Assembly: GCA_964604465.1 (NCBI GenBank)
Contig: CAZRYZ010000013.1
Coordinates: 1 to 31,531 of the forward strand
Direction of reading: 5' to 3'
Length of the DNA stretch: 31,531 bases
Source: Fluviibacter sp964604465
GTDB taxonomy: Bacteria; Pseudomonadota; Gammaproteobacteria; Burkholderiales; Rhodocyclaceae
In this document: piece after piece, positions 7,966 to 14,676 of the stretch
Layout: every line of letters begins with the position of its first letter
Position numbering within the stretch: position 1 is the stretch's first letter
Made by a program: the position numbers and the translations under genes
Notes under the pieces: generated by a model
Seen by the model: only the letters and a program-made list of their open reading frames with translations
What the model was told of the DNA's origin: nothing
Database searches by the model: none

Positions 7966-8751
7966 ATGACACTCTCCCCGCTGACCTGGATCGTTCTGAT
8001 GTGCCTGACCGGCGCGCTTGCCAGCACGGTGGTCGCGGTCGTCGTATCCTGGGCATCGCATCCGCGCATCGTGCCGGTCATGGTGTCCTATGCGATTGGC
8101 GCCATGCTTGGCGCTGTTTTTCTGGATCTACTGCCGCATGCCCTTGAACATGCTGCCCATGTCGACGACATCCTTATGGTGGTGCTTGGCGGCATCCTGT
8201 TTTTCTTTCTCCTCGAAAAGCTGGTGCTCTGGCGCCATTGCCACGAGCACCATTGCGAGGCGCATGAGCATCCTGCGCACACCCATAGCCAACGTGCTTC
8301 CGGCTGGCTAATTCTTCTCGGTGATGTGGTTCACAATTTTGTCGATGGCATCCTGATTGCCGCCGCCTTCATGGGGGGGGTCGAAATCGGGATCGTCACG
8401 GCGATTGCCATCATCGCCCACGAAATTCCGCAGGAAACGGGAGATTTCGTGATCCTCATTCACTCGGGCTTTAGTCGTGCCAAGGCCATCCTGCTCAACC
8501 TACTGGCCAGTCTGGCCACGCTCATCGGTGCTGTGCTGGCCTATGCGCTGTTCTCGGGTCTGGCGCTCTGGGTCCCTTTCATGCTGGCGCTCGCCGCGTC
8601 TAGTCTGATCTACGTGTCCGTGGCCGATCTCATTCCCGGCCTGCATAAGCGGGCAGAGCTCAAGGCCACCGTCTTGCAGCTGGCCATGATTCTTCTGGGC
8701 GTTCTGTCGATACAGGGCGTGCAATGGTTGATCGGAGGTAGTCACACATGA
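7966..8751 (+). CDS. ZIP family divalent metal transporter
   Basis: ZIP proteins carry zinc, iron or other divalent metals toward the cytoplasm across the inner membrane. The 261-residue sequence has about eight hydrophobic segments. The binuclear metal motifs are present in order: H123, N124 and D127 in GDVVHNFVDG, and H152, E153, E157 and D160 in AHEIPQETGD. Between the third and fourth membrane segments (residues 91-107) lies a loop with seven or more histidines and two cysteines, the usual variable metal-binding loop of ZIP proteins. It belongs to the subgroup often annotated as a ZupT/GufA-like zinc transporter. The metal cannot be told from sequence alone. Its TGA overlaps the phaC ATG (ATGATGA arrangement), so the two genes are very likely translated from one message. 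Confidence 0.9.
   Translation: MTLSPLTWIVLMCLTGALASTVVAVVVSWASHPRIVPVMVSYAIGAMLGAVFLDLLPHALEHAAHVDDILMVVLGGILFFFLLEKLVLWRHCHEHHCEAHEHPAHTHSQRASGWLILLGDVVHNFVDGILIAAAFMGGVEIGIVTAIAIIAHEIPQETGDFVILIHSGFSRAKAILLNLLASLATLIGAVLAYALFSGLALWVPFMLALAASSLIYVSVADLIPGLHKRAELKATVLQLAMILLGVLSIQGVQWLIGGSHT
8734..8738 (+). promoter_or_regulatory. Strong ribosome binding site for phaC
   Basis: GGAGG lies within the last codons of the ZIP gene, 9 bases before the ATG at 8748 and 12 before the adjacent ATG at 8751. The spacing favours 8748 as the phaC start and shows that phaC can start independently within the ZIP reading frame. Confidence 0.7.
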
Positions 8752-10481
8752 TGAACTTTCAAACGCCTTTCTGGTCCGGTGCGCAGGGCATCAAGGATTT
8801 GCCGGCGCAGATCGAGGCGCTCACCAAAACCTTCCAGCAGTTTCTACAGCACCAGATGCCTGAGGGTTCACCTGTCTCTCTGGAGAAGCTGACACCGCCC
8901 ATCGATAAGATGCAGCCGCTAGTGGCCGAACTAATCGAAACTCATCAGAAGCTCTGGGGCCAGATCCTCAATCGCTCCAAGGATGCCGAGACGGCGCCGG
9001 TGGTGCCCGAAGTATCCCGTGACCGCCGCTTCTCTTCGGACGTCTGGTCATCGAGCCCGGTTTACGATTACCTCCGCCAGGCCTATCTCCTCAATAGCCG
9101 TTTTCTGACACAGCTGGCCGATGTGCTGCCCACCGAAAACGCCAAGGAAGCGGCGCGCGTTCGCTTTCTGACCAACCAGTTTGTCGATGCCCTGTCGCCC
9201 AGTAACTTTGCGGCCACCAACCCCGAAGTCATCCAGAAGGCGCTGGCTACGGAAGGCAAATCCATCACCGAGGGGATTAACAATCTTCTGAAAGATCTGG
9301 CCAAGGGTCGCATCAGCACCACGGACGAAACTGCTTTTGAAGTGGGTAAGAATCTGGCGACCACCCCCGGTGCTGTCGTATACGAAAACGAACTGATTCA
9401 GCTCATACAGTACGCGCCCCTCACGGCCAAAGTCGGCAAGCAGCCGCTTTTGATTACGCCGCCCTGTATCAACCGCTTCTACATCATGGATCTGCAGCCG
9501 GAATCCTCACTGGTGCGTTTTGCGGTTGAATCCGGGCATACGGTATTCCTGATTTCCTGGAAGAACCCGGGGCAGGCGGAAGCCAAACGGACTTGGGACG
9601 ACTATCTCGAGTTGGGGCCCTTGTCGGCCATACCGGTTGTCCAGCAGATCAGCGGCAGCAAAAAGATGAACATGCTGGGCTTCTGCGTCGGGGGCACCTT
9701 GTTATCTTCCGCGCTGGCCGTGCTGGCGGCACGCCACGAGCAACCCGCAGCATCACTGACCCTGCTGACCACCATGCTCGATTTTGCCGATACCGGCGAG
9801 ATCGACCTGTTTATCGACGAGGCCTCAGTGGCTGGCCGTGAAGCCTCGATCGGGCAGGGCGGGCTGCTCGAAGGCCGCGAGCTGGCCACCATGTTCTCGT
9901 CGCTCCGACCCAATGATCTGGTCTGGCCCTATGTTTCTGGCAACTACCTATTGGGAAATACGCCGCCAGCCTTCGATATCCTCTACTGGAACGCCGACTC
10001 GACCGGCTTGCCGGGTCCTATGGCCTGCTGGTACCTGCGCAACACCTACCTCGAGAATAAACTGCGGGTGCCCGGGGCGGTTAGGGTGTGCGGTGAAAAA
10101 ATCGACCTGGGTCAGATCAAGGCACCGACCTATCTGCTCGCTACCCGTGAAGACCATATCGTGCCCTGGCAGACGGCCTATCTGGTGACCCGTCTGCTGC
10201 CCGGACCACACCGTTTTGTGCTCGGTGCCAGCGGCCATATTGCCGGGGTCATCAACCCGGCATCTAAGAACCGCCGGAACTACTGGGTAGACGGCGATCA
10301 GGCGGCCGATGCCACCCGCTGGCTGGAAACAGCCCAATCGCAACCGGGCAGCTGGTGGAATGACTGGGCGGCCTGGTTAGAGGGCTTCAAGGGCGGAGAA
10401 AAGGCTGCGCCTAAGGTGCCGGGATCCAAAGACTTCGCTGCCATCGAACCGGCTCCCGGACGATACGTCAAAGCCCGCTGA
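8748..10481 (+). CDS. phaC: Class I poly(3-hydroxyalkanoate) synthase
   Basis: PhaC polymerises (R)-3-hydroxyacyl-CoA, mainly 3-hydroxybutyryl-CoA for class I enzymes, at the surface of cytoplasmic PHA granules. The alpha/beta-hydrolase catalytic triad is visible: C313 in the lipase-like box GFCVGG, D469 in TREDHIVPW and H497 in GASGHIAGV. These align with C319, D480 and H508 of the Cupriavidus enzyme. The length of 577 residues matches class I (about 560-600). The N-terminal segment, which includes SSDVWSSSPVYDYLRQAYLL, is the usual PhaC_N domain. No class III partner (PhaE) is nearby. It overlaps the upstream ZIP gene by 4 bases and is followed after 163 bases by phaB. Identification is secure. 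Confidence 0.96.
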   Translation: MMNFQTPFWSGAQGIKDLPAQIEALTKTFQQFLQHQMPEGSPVSLEKLTPPIDKMQPLVAELIETHQKLWGQILNRSKDAETAPVVPEVSRDRRFSSDVWSSSPVYDYLRQAYLLNSRFLTQLADVLPTENAKEAARVRFLTNQFVDALSPSNFAATNPEVIQKALATEGKSITEGINNLLKDLAKGRISTTDETAFEVGKNLATTPGAVVYENELIQLIQYAPLTAKVGKQPLLITPPCINRFYIMDLQPESSLVRFAVESGHTVFLISWKNPGQAEAKRTWDDYLELGPLSAIPVVQQISGSKKMNMLGFCVGGTLLSSALAVLAARHEQPAASLTLLTTMLDFADTGEIDLFIDEASVAGREASIGQGGLLEGRELATMFSSLRPNDLVWPYVSGNYLLGNTPPAFDILYWNADSTGLPGPMACWYLRNTYLENKLRVPGAVRVCGEKIDLGQIKAPTYLLATREDHIVPWQTAYLVTRLLPGPHRFVLGASGHIAGVINPASKNRRNYWVDGDQAADATRWLETAQSQPGSWWNDWAAWLEGFKGGEKAAPKVPGSKDFAAIEPAPGRYVKAR

Positions 10482-10513
10482 TTCCTGCAGCAGCATCCCC
10501 GTGACAATCGAGA

Positions 10514-10550
10514 AACAATTGTTGCGGTGCGGAATGAGTCGGGATACACT
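10514..10550 (+). promoter_or_regulatory. Candidate phaB promoter with an adjoining palindrome
   Basis: The 163-base gap between phaC and phaB holds TTGCGG at 10522-10527 and TACACT at 10545-10550 with a 17-base spacer, a fair sigma-70 match. A perfect 10-base palindrome, AACAATTGTT at 10514-10523, overlaps the -35. It may be a regulator site, but its partner is unknown. The remaining leader of about 90 bases shows no obvious structure. A GAAAGGA ribosome site lies just before the phaB ATG. Confidence 0.45.
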
Positions 10551-10644
10551 AAGGGCAACGTGGGTATTCGGTGCATGCGCCTGAATCCCTGCCTTATCTG
10601 ATTTCTCCTGCTTATTTCCTTATTCCTCCCCGAAAGGATTCTTC

Positions 10645-11391
10645 ATGACTCAGCACATCGCATTCATCACCGGCGCCATGGGTGGCCTCGGCACCGCTTT
10701 CTGTCAGGCTTTTGACAAGGCCGGTTACAAAGTGGTCGCTGCCTATCACCCCGAATTCGACGATAAGGATGCCTGGCTGGCTGAGCAGAAGGCCGAAGGT
10801 TTCACCAATTTCATTCCGGTTGCATGCGATGTCGGTAACTACGAATCGTGCGTCGCCGCTGCGGCTGAAGCTGAAAAGCTGGCCGGTGGCGTGGTTGATG
10901 TGCTGGTTAACAATGCCGGCATTACCCGTGACAAGTTCTTCACCAAGATGGACAAGGGTCAGTGGGATGCTGTGATCAACACCAACCTGAACAGCGTATA
11001 CAACGTGACGCAGCCGTTCGCCGCCAAGATGGCCGAAAAGGGCTGGGGCCGTGTGATCAACATTTCGTCGGTCAACGGCGTCAAGGGTCAGGCTGGTCAG
11101 ACCAACTACTCGGCCGCCAAGGCTGGTGTGATCGGTTTCACCAAAGCCCTGGCCGCTGAAATGGCCACCAAGGGTGTAACCGTAAACGCCATTACCCCGG
11201 GTTACGTGGCTACCAAGATGGTCATGGCCATCCGTGAAGACATTCTGCAAAGCATCGTCGACACCGTTCCGATGAAGCGCCTGGCCAAGCCGGAAGAAAT
11301 CGCGGGTCTGGCCGTTTACCTGGCCTCGGACCTGGCCGGTTTCATCACCGGTGCCACCATGAACATCAATGGCGGTTTGTACTACCAGTAA
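10645..11391 (+). CDS. phaB: Acetoacetyl-CoA reductase (NADPH-dependent)
   Basis: PhaB reduces acetoacetyl-CoA to (R)-3-hydroxybutyryl-CoA, the monomer used by PhaC. It is a classical short-chain dehydrogenase of 248 residues. The nucleotide-binding loop is TGAMGGLG (residues 9-16), with NNAG at 89-92. The catalytic residues are the serine of INISSVNG with Y155 and K159 in YSAAK. The segment GQAGQTNYSAAKAG and the C-terminus ITGATMNINGGLYYQ are typical of PhaB rather than FabG. Codons are strongly biased (many CTG, GGT, AAG, ACC), suggesting high expression. That bias also leaves a long open frame on the opposite strand. The gene follows phaC, probably from its own promoter, and ends before a strong terminator. 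No phaA ketolase is next to it, so acetoacetyl-CoA must come from an enzyme encoded elsewhere. Confidence 0.94.
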   Translation: MTQHIAFITGAMGGLGTAFCQAFDKAGYKVVAAYHPEFDDKDAWLAEQKAEGFTNFIPVACDVGNYESCVAAAAEAEKLAGGVVDVLVNNAGITRDKFFTKMDKGQWDAVINTNLNSVYNVTQPFAAKMAEKGWGRVINISSVNGVKGQAGQTNYSAAKAGVIGFTKALAAEMATKGVTVNAITPGYVATKMVMAIREDILQSIVDTVPMKRLAKPEEIAGLAVYLASDLAGFITGATMNINGGLYYQ

Positions 11392-11446
11392 TTGTTACTT
11401 CATCGCGGTGCAGCGGCAGCATATGCCAATTGCATCTCTTTGATTT

Positions 11447-11481
11447 AAAAGCCCTGCCGGGTTTTACTCGGCAGGGCTTTT
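11447..11481 (+). terminator. Strong intrinsic terminator after phaB
   Basis: AAAAGCCCTGCCG at 11447-11459 pairs with CGGCAGGGCTTTT at 11469-11481 around a 9-base loop, 55 bases after the phaB stop. The A and T tracts flank the stem on both sides, so it could work in either direction. It should end the phaC-phaB transcript before phaR. Confidence 0.88.
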
Positions 11482-11492
11482 GGTTTTATAAT
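11463..11492 (+). promoter_or_regulatory. Candidate phaR promoter embedded in the phaB terminator
   Basis: A perfect TATAAT (11487-11492) is preceded at 18 bases by TTTACT (11463-11468). The -35 falls in the loop of the terminator and the spacer is its 3' arm. Transcription would begin near 11499, leaving a leader of about 60 bases before the phaR ATG. The position fits independent transcription of the regulator. Confidence 0.6.
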
Positions 11493-11500
11493 GCATTGCA
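11492..11500. promoter_or_regulatory. Possible PhaR operator (TGC-N3-GCA)
   Basis: TGCATTGCA directly abuts the -10 of the phaR promoter and fits the TGC...GCA dyad reported for PhaR repressors in other bacteria, which often control their own gene. A second short dyad, GCATATGC, lies upstream at 11419-11426. Both are short, so this is an inference from position and family knowledge. Confidence 0.35.
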
Positions 11501-11561
11501 AAATATGTAACGCCGCTTGATTTGTCCAACGAAACCGAATTTTTTGTTCAAGGCCAGACGC

Positions 11562-12077
11562 ATGTCCGAATCGCAACGTTTGATCAAGAAGTACCCGAAT
11601 CGCCGTTTGTACGACACCCGTACGAGTGCTTACATCACGCTGGCCGATATCAAGGAACTGGTGCTGCAGCACGAAAACTTTACCGTTGTTGACGCCAAGA
11701 CCGGTGACGATCTGACGCGCGCCATCCTGCTCCAGATTATTCTGGAAGAAGAGAGCGGCGGCGTGCCGATCTTCAGCAGCGAGGTGCTGTCGCAAATGAT
11801 CCGCTTCTACGGCAACGCCATGCAGTCGGTGCTGGGTCAGTACCTGGAAACCAACATGAAGGCCTTTGTCGACTTCCAGAAGAAGATGCAGGGCAATAGC
11901 AACAGCAGCGATCTCTGGTCCCAGTTCCTCAACTTCCAGGGGCCGGCCATGCAGACCCTGATGTCGACCTATATGGATCAGAGCCAGAAGATGGTTCAGA
12001 ACATGCAGACGCAGATTCAATCGCAGGCGCGTAACATGTTCCAGGGAATGAACTTCCCGCAGGGTGGAAAGGGCTGA
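11562..12077 (+). CDS. phaR: PHA synthesis repressor PhaR
   Basis: PhaR is a DNA-binding repressor that also binds PHB granules. When polymer accumulates it leaves the DNA and phasin and related genes are released. The N-terminal domain is diagnostic: LIKKYPNRRLYDTRTSAYITLADIKELV, followed by FTVVDAKTGDDLTRAILLQIILEEE. Next come two PHB-accumulation-regulator repeats (LSQMIRFYGNAMQSVLGQYLETNMKAF and similar). The C-terminal half is rich in Q and M (residues about 105-165), a property associated with granule binding. Length is 171 residues, close to the usual 180. I chose the ATG at 11562; a longer frame from a TTG at 11517 adds 15 residues not seen in PhaR. It follows the phaB terminator and has its own candidate promoter. 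Confidence 0.94.
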   Translation: MSESQRLIKKYPNRRLYDTRTSAYITLADIKELVLQHENFTVVDAKTGDDLTRAILLQIILEEESGGVPIFSSEVLSQMIRFYGNAMQSVLGQYLETNMKAFVDFQKKMQGNSNSSDLWSQFLNFQGPAMQTLMSTYMDQSQKMVQNMQTQIQSQARNMFQGMNFPQGGKG

Positions 12078-12099
12078 TTGTTCAGTCACCCCGCAACAT

Positions 12100-12119
12100 G
12101 GCCCTTCGGGGCCTTTTTT
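12100..12119 (+). terminator. UUCG-loop intrinsic terminator after phaR
   Basis: GGCCC and GGGCC form a 5-base-pair stem around a TTCG tetraloop, followed by six T (12114-12119), 22 bases after the phaR stop. The stable tetraloop and T run make this a convincing terminator. The next gene starts only 14 bases later, so its transcription depends on read-through or on a promoter inside phaR. Confidence 0.82.
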
Positions 12120-12133
12120 GTTGAAAGAGAATA

Positions 12134-12655
12134 ATGAGCCCGGTTCCCAGCAATCTGATCTTCGTTGGTCTTCCCGGTTCGGGTAAATCGACGATCGGCG
12201 CCCAGGTGGCGCAGTTAGTGGGTTACCGGTTTCTTGATACCGATCGTCTGATTGAAGAGGCCACCGGCCGGTTGTTGCAACAGATCGTTGACAGTGATGG
12301 GGCGCAACGGTTGCGCGCCATTGAGGCCGAGGTCGTTTCCGCGCTCGACGTCAACGACACGGTCATCGCCACCGGCGGCAGTGTGGTCTATCACGAATCG
12401 ACCATGCACCACCTCCAATCCCTGGGCCCCATCATCTATCTACGCGCCAGCGAAGAAACGATTCTCGAACGGATTGGGGATTACAGCCAGCGTGGTATTG
12501 CCCGGTTGCCGGGGCAATCGATCGCCAGTGTTATCGAAGAGCGCTTACCGCTCTATGAGCGCTATGCCAATGTTGTCGTTGATGTCGATGGGTTGACGGA
12601 ACAGCAGGTCATGGCGGCCTGCGTGGCCGTTGTCGAATCGCAAGGGCCTCGCTAG
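12134..12655 (+). CDS. Shikimate-kinase-like P-loop kinase
   Basis: This 173-residue protein has the fold signatures of shikimate kinase, which phosphorylates shikimate with ATP in aromatic amino acid synthesis. Visible motifs are the Walker A GLPGSGKST (12-20), the DTD substrate motif (D35, D37), an arginine at R61 in the position of AroK R58, and R137 in ERLPLYERYA. Two features differ from AroK. The substrate loop reads ATGGS (81-83) instead of GGG, and the lid segment is SQRGIARLPGQS. A group of proteobacterial paralogues with these changes is usually annotated as shikimate kinase, but I know of no proof of substrate. The true aroK normally sits beside aroB, which is absent here. The gene follows the phaR terminator and converges on the TetR gene with a 10-base gap. 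Confidence 0.8.
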   Translation: MSPVPSNLIFVGLPGSGKSTIGAQVAQLVGYRFLDTDRLIEEATGRLLQQIVDSDGAQRLRAIEAEVVSALDVNDTVIATGGSVVYHESTMHHLQSLGPIIYLRASEETILERIGDYSQRGIARLPGQSIASVIEERLPLYERYANVVVDVDGLTEQQVMAACVAVVESQGPR

Positions 12656-12665
12656 CAAGGGCGTA

Positions 12666-13274
12666 TCAGATCCTGCGCAGCGCCATATGCGCCGAGATAA
12701 TGGCTGAAATATGCTCCCGGTAAATGTCGGTTTGCTGGCCCGACAGAATGGCGCGTAAGGTGCCACGGGCAAACGCCAGGGTGTCGAGCGCCATCAGTAG
12801 TGGATCGAGTCCGGCTTTGAGTTCCTTGCGCTCGGCCGCCGAGCGATACAGCCGTTCAAAGGACGACAGAATATCCGTGCAGGGTTCGGTAATGACCTGG
12901 AGCGCTTCGTGGAATTCCTCGACGTATTCACAACGCAGCAAAATGATCTCGAAGGTTTCTCGCGCTGCCACATTGCCGAGCAGGGCAGAGAAGAGACTTT
13001 GCAGATAACGGCCAATTGCGTCCAGTGGCGGTTCGCGGGCGACTAATAATTCCTGTAGCCGGTCGAATTCGCTGGTGTAGGTCTGTTTGACGGCAAGAAA
13101 GAGCTCTGCCTTGTTGGTAAAGTGCCAGTAGACTGCACCACGCGTGACGCCGGCCGCTTTGGCGACTTTGTCGAGCGTGGAGCGGTTGACGCCTTCCGCA
13201 TGAAACACGCGCCGGGCCGCATCAATAATCCGGGCTCGGGTAGCAAGGGCGTCTTCTTTGGTTTTGCGGGCCAT
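12666..13274 (-). CDS. TetR-family repressor of the divergent RND pump (AcrR/TtgR type)
   Basis: The 202-residue protein begins MARKTKEDALATRARIIDAA, the usual start of AcrR, TtgR and MtrR regulators. The helix-turn-helix follows at about residues 29-60 (VNRSTLDKVAKAAGVTRGAVYWHFTNKAELF). The C-terminal ligand domain matches the AcrR C-terminal family in style (RETFEIILLRCEYVEEF). Such proteins repress the adjacent efflux operon and release DNA when drugs or other hydrophobic compounds bind. The gene is divergent from the RND operon across a 127-base gap that carries an AcrR-like operator (13338-13361). It therefore very probably controls both itself and the pump. The inducing ligand cannot be predicted. 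Confidence 0.93.
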   Translation of the reverse strand: MARKTKEDALATRARIIDAARRVFHAEGVNRSTLDKVAKAAGVTRGAVYWHFTNKAELFLAVKQTYTSEFDRLQELLVAREPPLDAIGRYLQSLFSALLGNVAARETFEIILLRCEYVEEFHEALQVITEPCTDILSSFERLYRSAAERKELKAGLDPLLMALDTLAFARGTLRAILSGQQTDIYREHISAIISAHMALRRI

Positions 13275-13323
13275 GGCTGATTCGGCGTTTCTGGTCGAAA
13301 GTGGCTAGGTCAGGAATGGGCGG

Positions 13324-13353
13324 ATTATAGATCAATATACATACATCCGGAAA
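13324..13353 (-). promoter_or_regulatory. Candidate promoter of the TetR gene
   Basis: On the minus strand a perfect TATAAT (13324-13329 on the plus strand as ATTATA) is preceded at 18 bases by TTTCCG (13348-13353). The spacer and -35 overlap the operator palindrome, so the repressor would shut off its own gene. The -35 match is modest. Confidence 0.5.
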
Positions 13354-13363
13354 TGTATATAAT
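13336..13363 (+). promoter_or_regulatory. Promoter of the RND efflux operon
   Basis: TATACA (13336-13341) and a perfect TATAAT (13358-13363) are separated by 16 bases, giving a start near 13370 and a leader of about 30 bases before the fusion-protein ATG. Both hexamers lie in or next to the operator dyad, so bound repressor would block polymerase. Confidence 0.65.
13338..13361. promoter_or_regulatory. AcrR-like operator
   Basis: TACATACAT and ATGTATATA form inverted arms (8 of 9 symmetric) around a 6-base centre, CCGGAA. From memory, the E. coli AcrR site has the same 24-base layout with arms TACATACAT and ATGTATGTA; I count 19 of 24 identical positions. It lies between the divergent TetR and RND genes and covers both candidate promoters. 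Confidence 0.8.
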
Positions 13364-13401
13364 GATCGGCTCTGCTCAATTCGCAAAATACTGTACAAGT
13401 C

Positions 13402-14664
13402 ATGCCAGTGAATTCGCCCAATCAAGCGCCGCCCCGTATCAGAGTCTGGTTGAATCAACGTCTGCAGGCACTGGCACCGCACTGCAGGAAGCTGGCTGAT
13501 CAGCCGGCCTGCCAGAAATTGATCGGCGTGTGGCAGTGTCAGTGGCAGGAACATCGGCGCCGCACCTGGGTGGTGGGTAGTCTCATCGTGCTGGCGATTG
13601 TGCTCTGGAACGGCTGGAGTTACTGGCAGAAGATGCCCAAGGCGCCGCCGCCGATTCCAGTGACGCTTCTGGTTGCGGAACCGACAACGGTACCGAATGT
13701 GATTGAAGTGATGGCGCAGGCCGAAGGTGCCAAGGAAACCGAAGTACGTGCGCGCGTGGGCGGTATTCTGGTCAAGCGTCTGTATGAAGAAGGGCAACGT
13801 GTTGAAGCCGGCCAGCCGCTGTTCCAGATCGATCCGGATCAGTACCGGATCAAACTGGAAGAGGCCCAGGCGCGTGCCACACAGACCACCCGAGAAGCGG
13901 CGCGTCTGAAAAAACTCTATGCCCAGCAGGCGGTGAGCCGTAAGGAAATGGATGATGCCGTTTCGGCCGATGAAATGGCGCAGGCCAGTCTGAAGGCGGC
14001 TCGACTTAATCTGGAGTGGAGCACCGTGACCGCCCCGGTGGCGGGCATTGCCGGCCGCGCACAACGTTCCGAAGGGAACCTGATGACCACCAGCAGCGAT
14101 GGCAGTCTGCTTACTGTGATTCATCAGGTGAACCCGATCTGGGTGCGTTTCGGTTTGTCGGATACGGATACTGCCGGCTTGCCGGGCGGGCGTCTGGATC
14201 CCGCGGTTGAGACATCGGTTGAAGTGATTCTGGCCGACGGCACCGTCTATCCGGAAACGGGAGTGATTAATTTCCAGGCCTCTTTCATTGACCCCAGGCT
14301 GGGCACACAGCAGCTGCGAGCCACTTTTGCCAATCCGGAAGGCCAGCTGTTGCCAGGTCAGTTTTTGCGTGCCCGTATCAGTACCGGCAAACTCGAAAAC
14401 GTTTATCGTCTGCCACAGGCAGCCGTGGTGCAATCGGAAAAGGGCCACATGGTCTGGATCATGGGTGAGGGCGGCAAAGTTGTCCCCACGCCGGTAACGC
14501 CCGGTTTCTGGATAGACAAGGACTGGATCATTCTCGGTGGCCTGCAGCCGGGGATGCAGATCGTGACCGATAACATCATCAAGATCCGTCCTGGCGTAAT
14601 GGTCATGCCGGCGCCGGCAAATCCACCGGTAGCGGCTGCACCTGCGGCCCGGTCAGGCAAATAA
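13402..14664 (+). CDS. RND efflux periplasmic membrane fusion protein (AcrA/MexA family)
   Basis: The fusion protein joins the inner-membrane pump to the outer-membrane channel. Family motifs are clear: a lipoyl-type half AEGAKETEVRARVGGILVKRLYEEGQRVEAGQPLFQIDPDQY, an alpha-hairpin (residues about 150-195) and the second lipoyl half LEWSTVTAPVAGIAGRA. A beta-barrel with GQLLPGQFLRARI and a membrane-proximal domain complete it. The N-terminus is unusual. Instead of a lipoprotein signal like AcrA, there is a 54-residue leader and then a membrane segment at about 56-73 with no lipobox. The leader contains cysteines C28, C37 and C46, evenly spaced by nine. The ATG at 13402 lies about 30 bases past the predicted transcription start. 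A GTG at 13528 is an alternative start just before the membrane segment. First gene of the three-gene pump operon, 12 bases before the pump gene. At 420 residues it is slightly longer than AcrA. Confidence 0.92.
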   Translation: MPVNSPNQAPPRIRVWLNQRLQALAPHCRKLADQPACQKLIGVWQCQWQEHRRRTWVVGSLIVLAIVLWNGWSYWQKMPKAPPPIPVTLLVAEPTTVPNVIEVMAQAEGAKETEVRARVGGILVKRLYEEGQRVEAGQPLFQIDPDQYRIKLEEAQARATQTTREAARLKKLYAQQAVSRKEMDDAVSADEMAQASLKAARLNLEWSTVTAPVAGIAGRAQRSEGNLMTTSSDGSLLTVIHQVNPIWVRFGLSDTDTAGLPGGRLDPAVETSVEVILADGTVYPETGVINFQASFIDPRLGTQQLRATFANPEGQLLPGQFLRARISTGKLENVYRLPQAAVVQSEKGHMVWIMGEGGKVVPTPVTPGFWIDKDWIILGGLQPGMQIVTDNIIKIRPGVMVMPAPANPPVAAAPAARSGK

Positions 14665-14676
14665 GGAACGTCGATC

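Noticed and set aside
10612..11250. A 212-codon antisense frame over phaB, and a 214-codon one over phaR (11445-12089)
   Set aside because: Both lie opposite clear PHA genes with strong codon bias. They show no domain and no translation signals.
11517..11561. A 15-codon upstream extension of phaR from a TTG
   Set aside because: It lies in the untranslated leader after the promoter, and PhaR proteins begin at the SESQR-type sequence after the ATG at 11562.
13222..14448. A 408-codon open frame on the minus strand opposite the efflux fusion protein
   Set aside because: The plus-strand frame has a full set of AcrA-family motifs. The antisense product has no recognisable domain, and such frames arise from strong codon bias in GC-rich genes.
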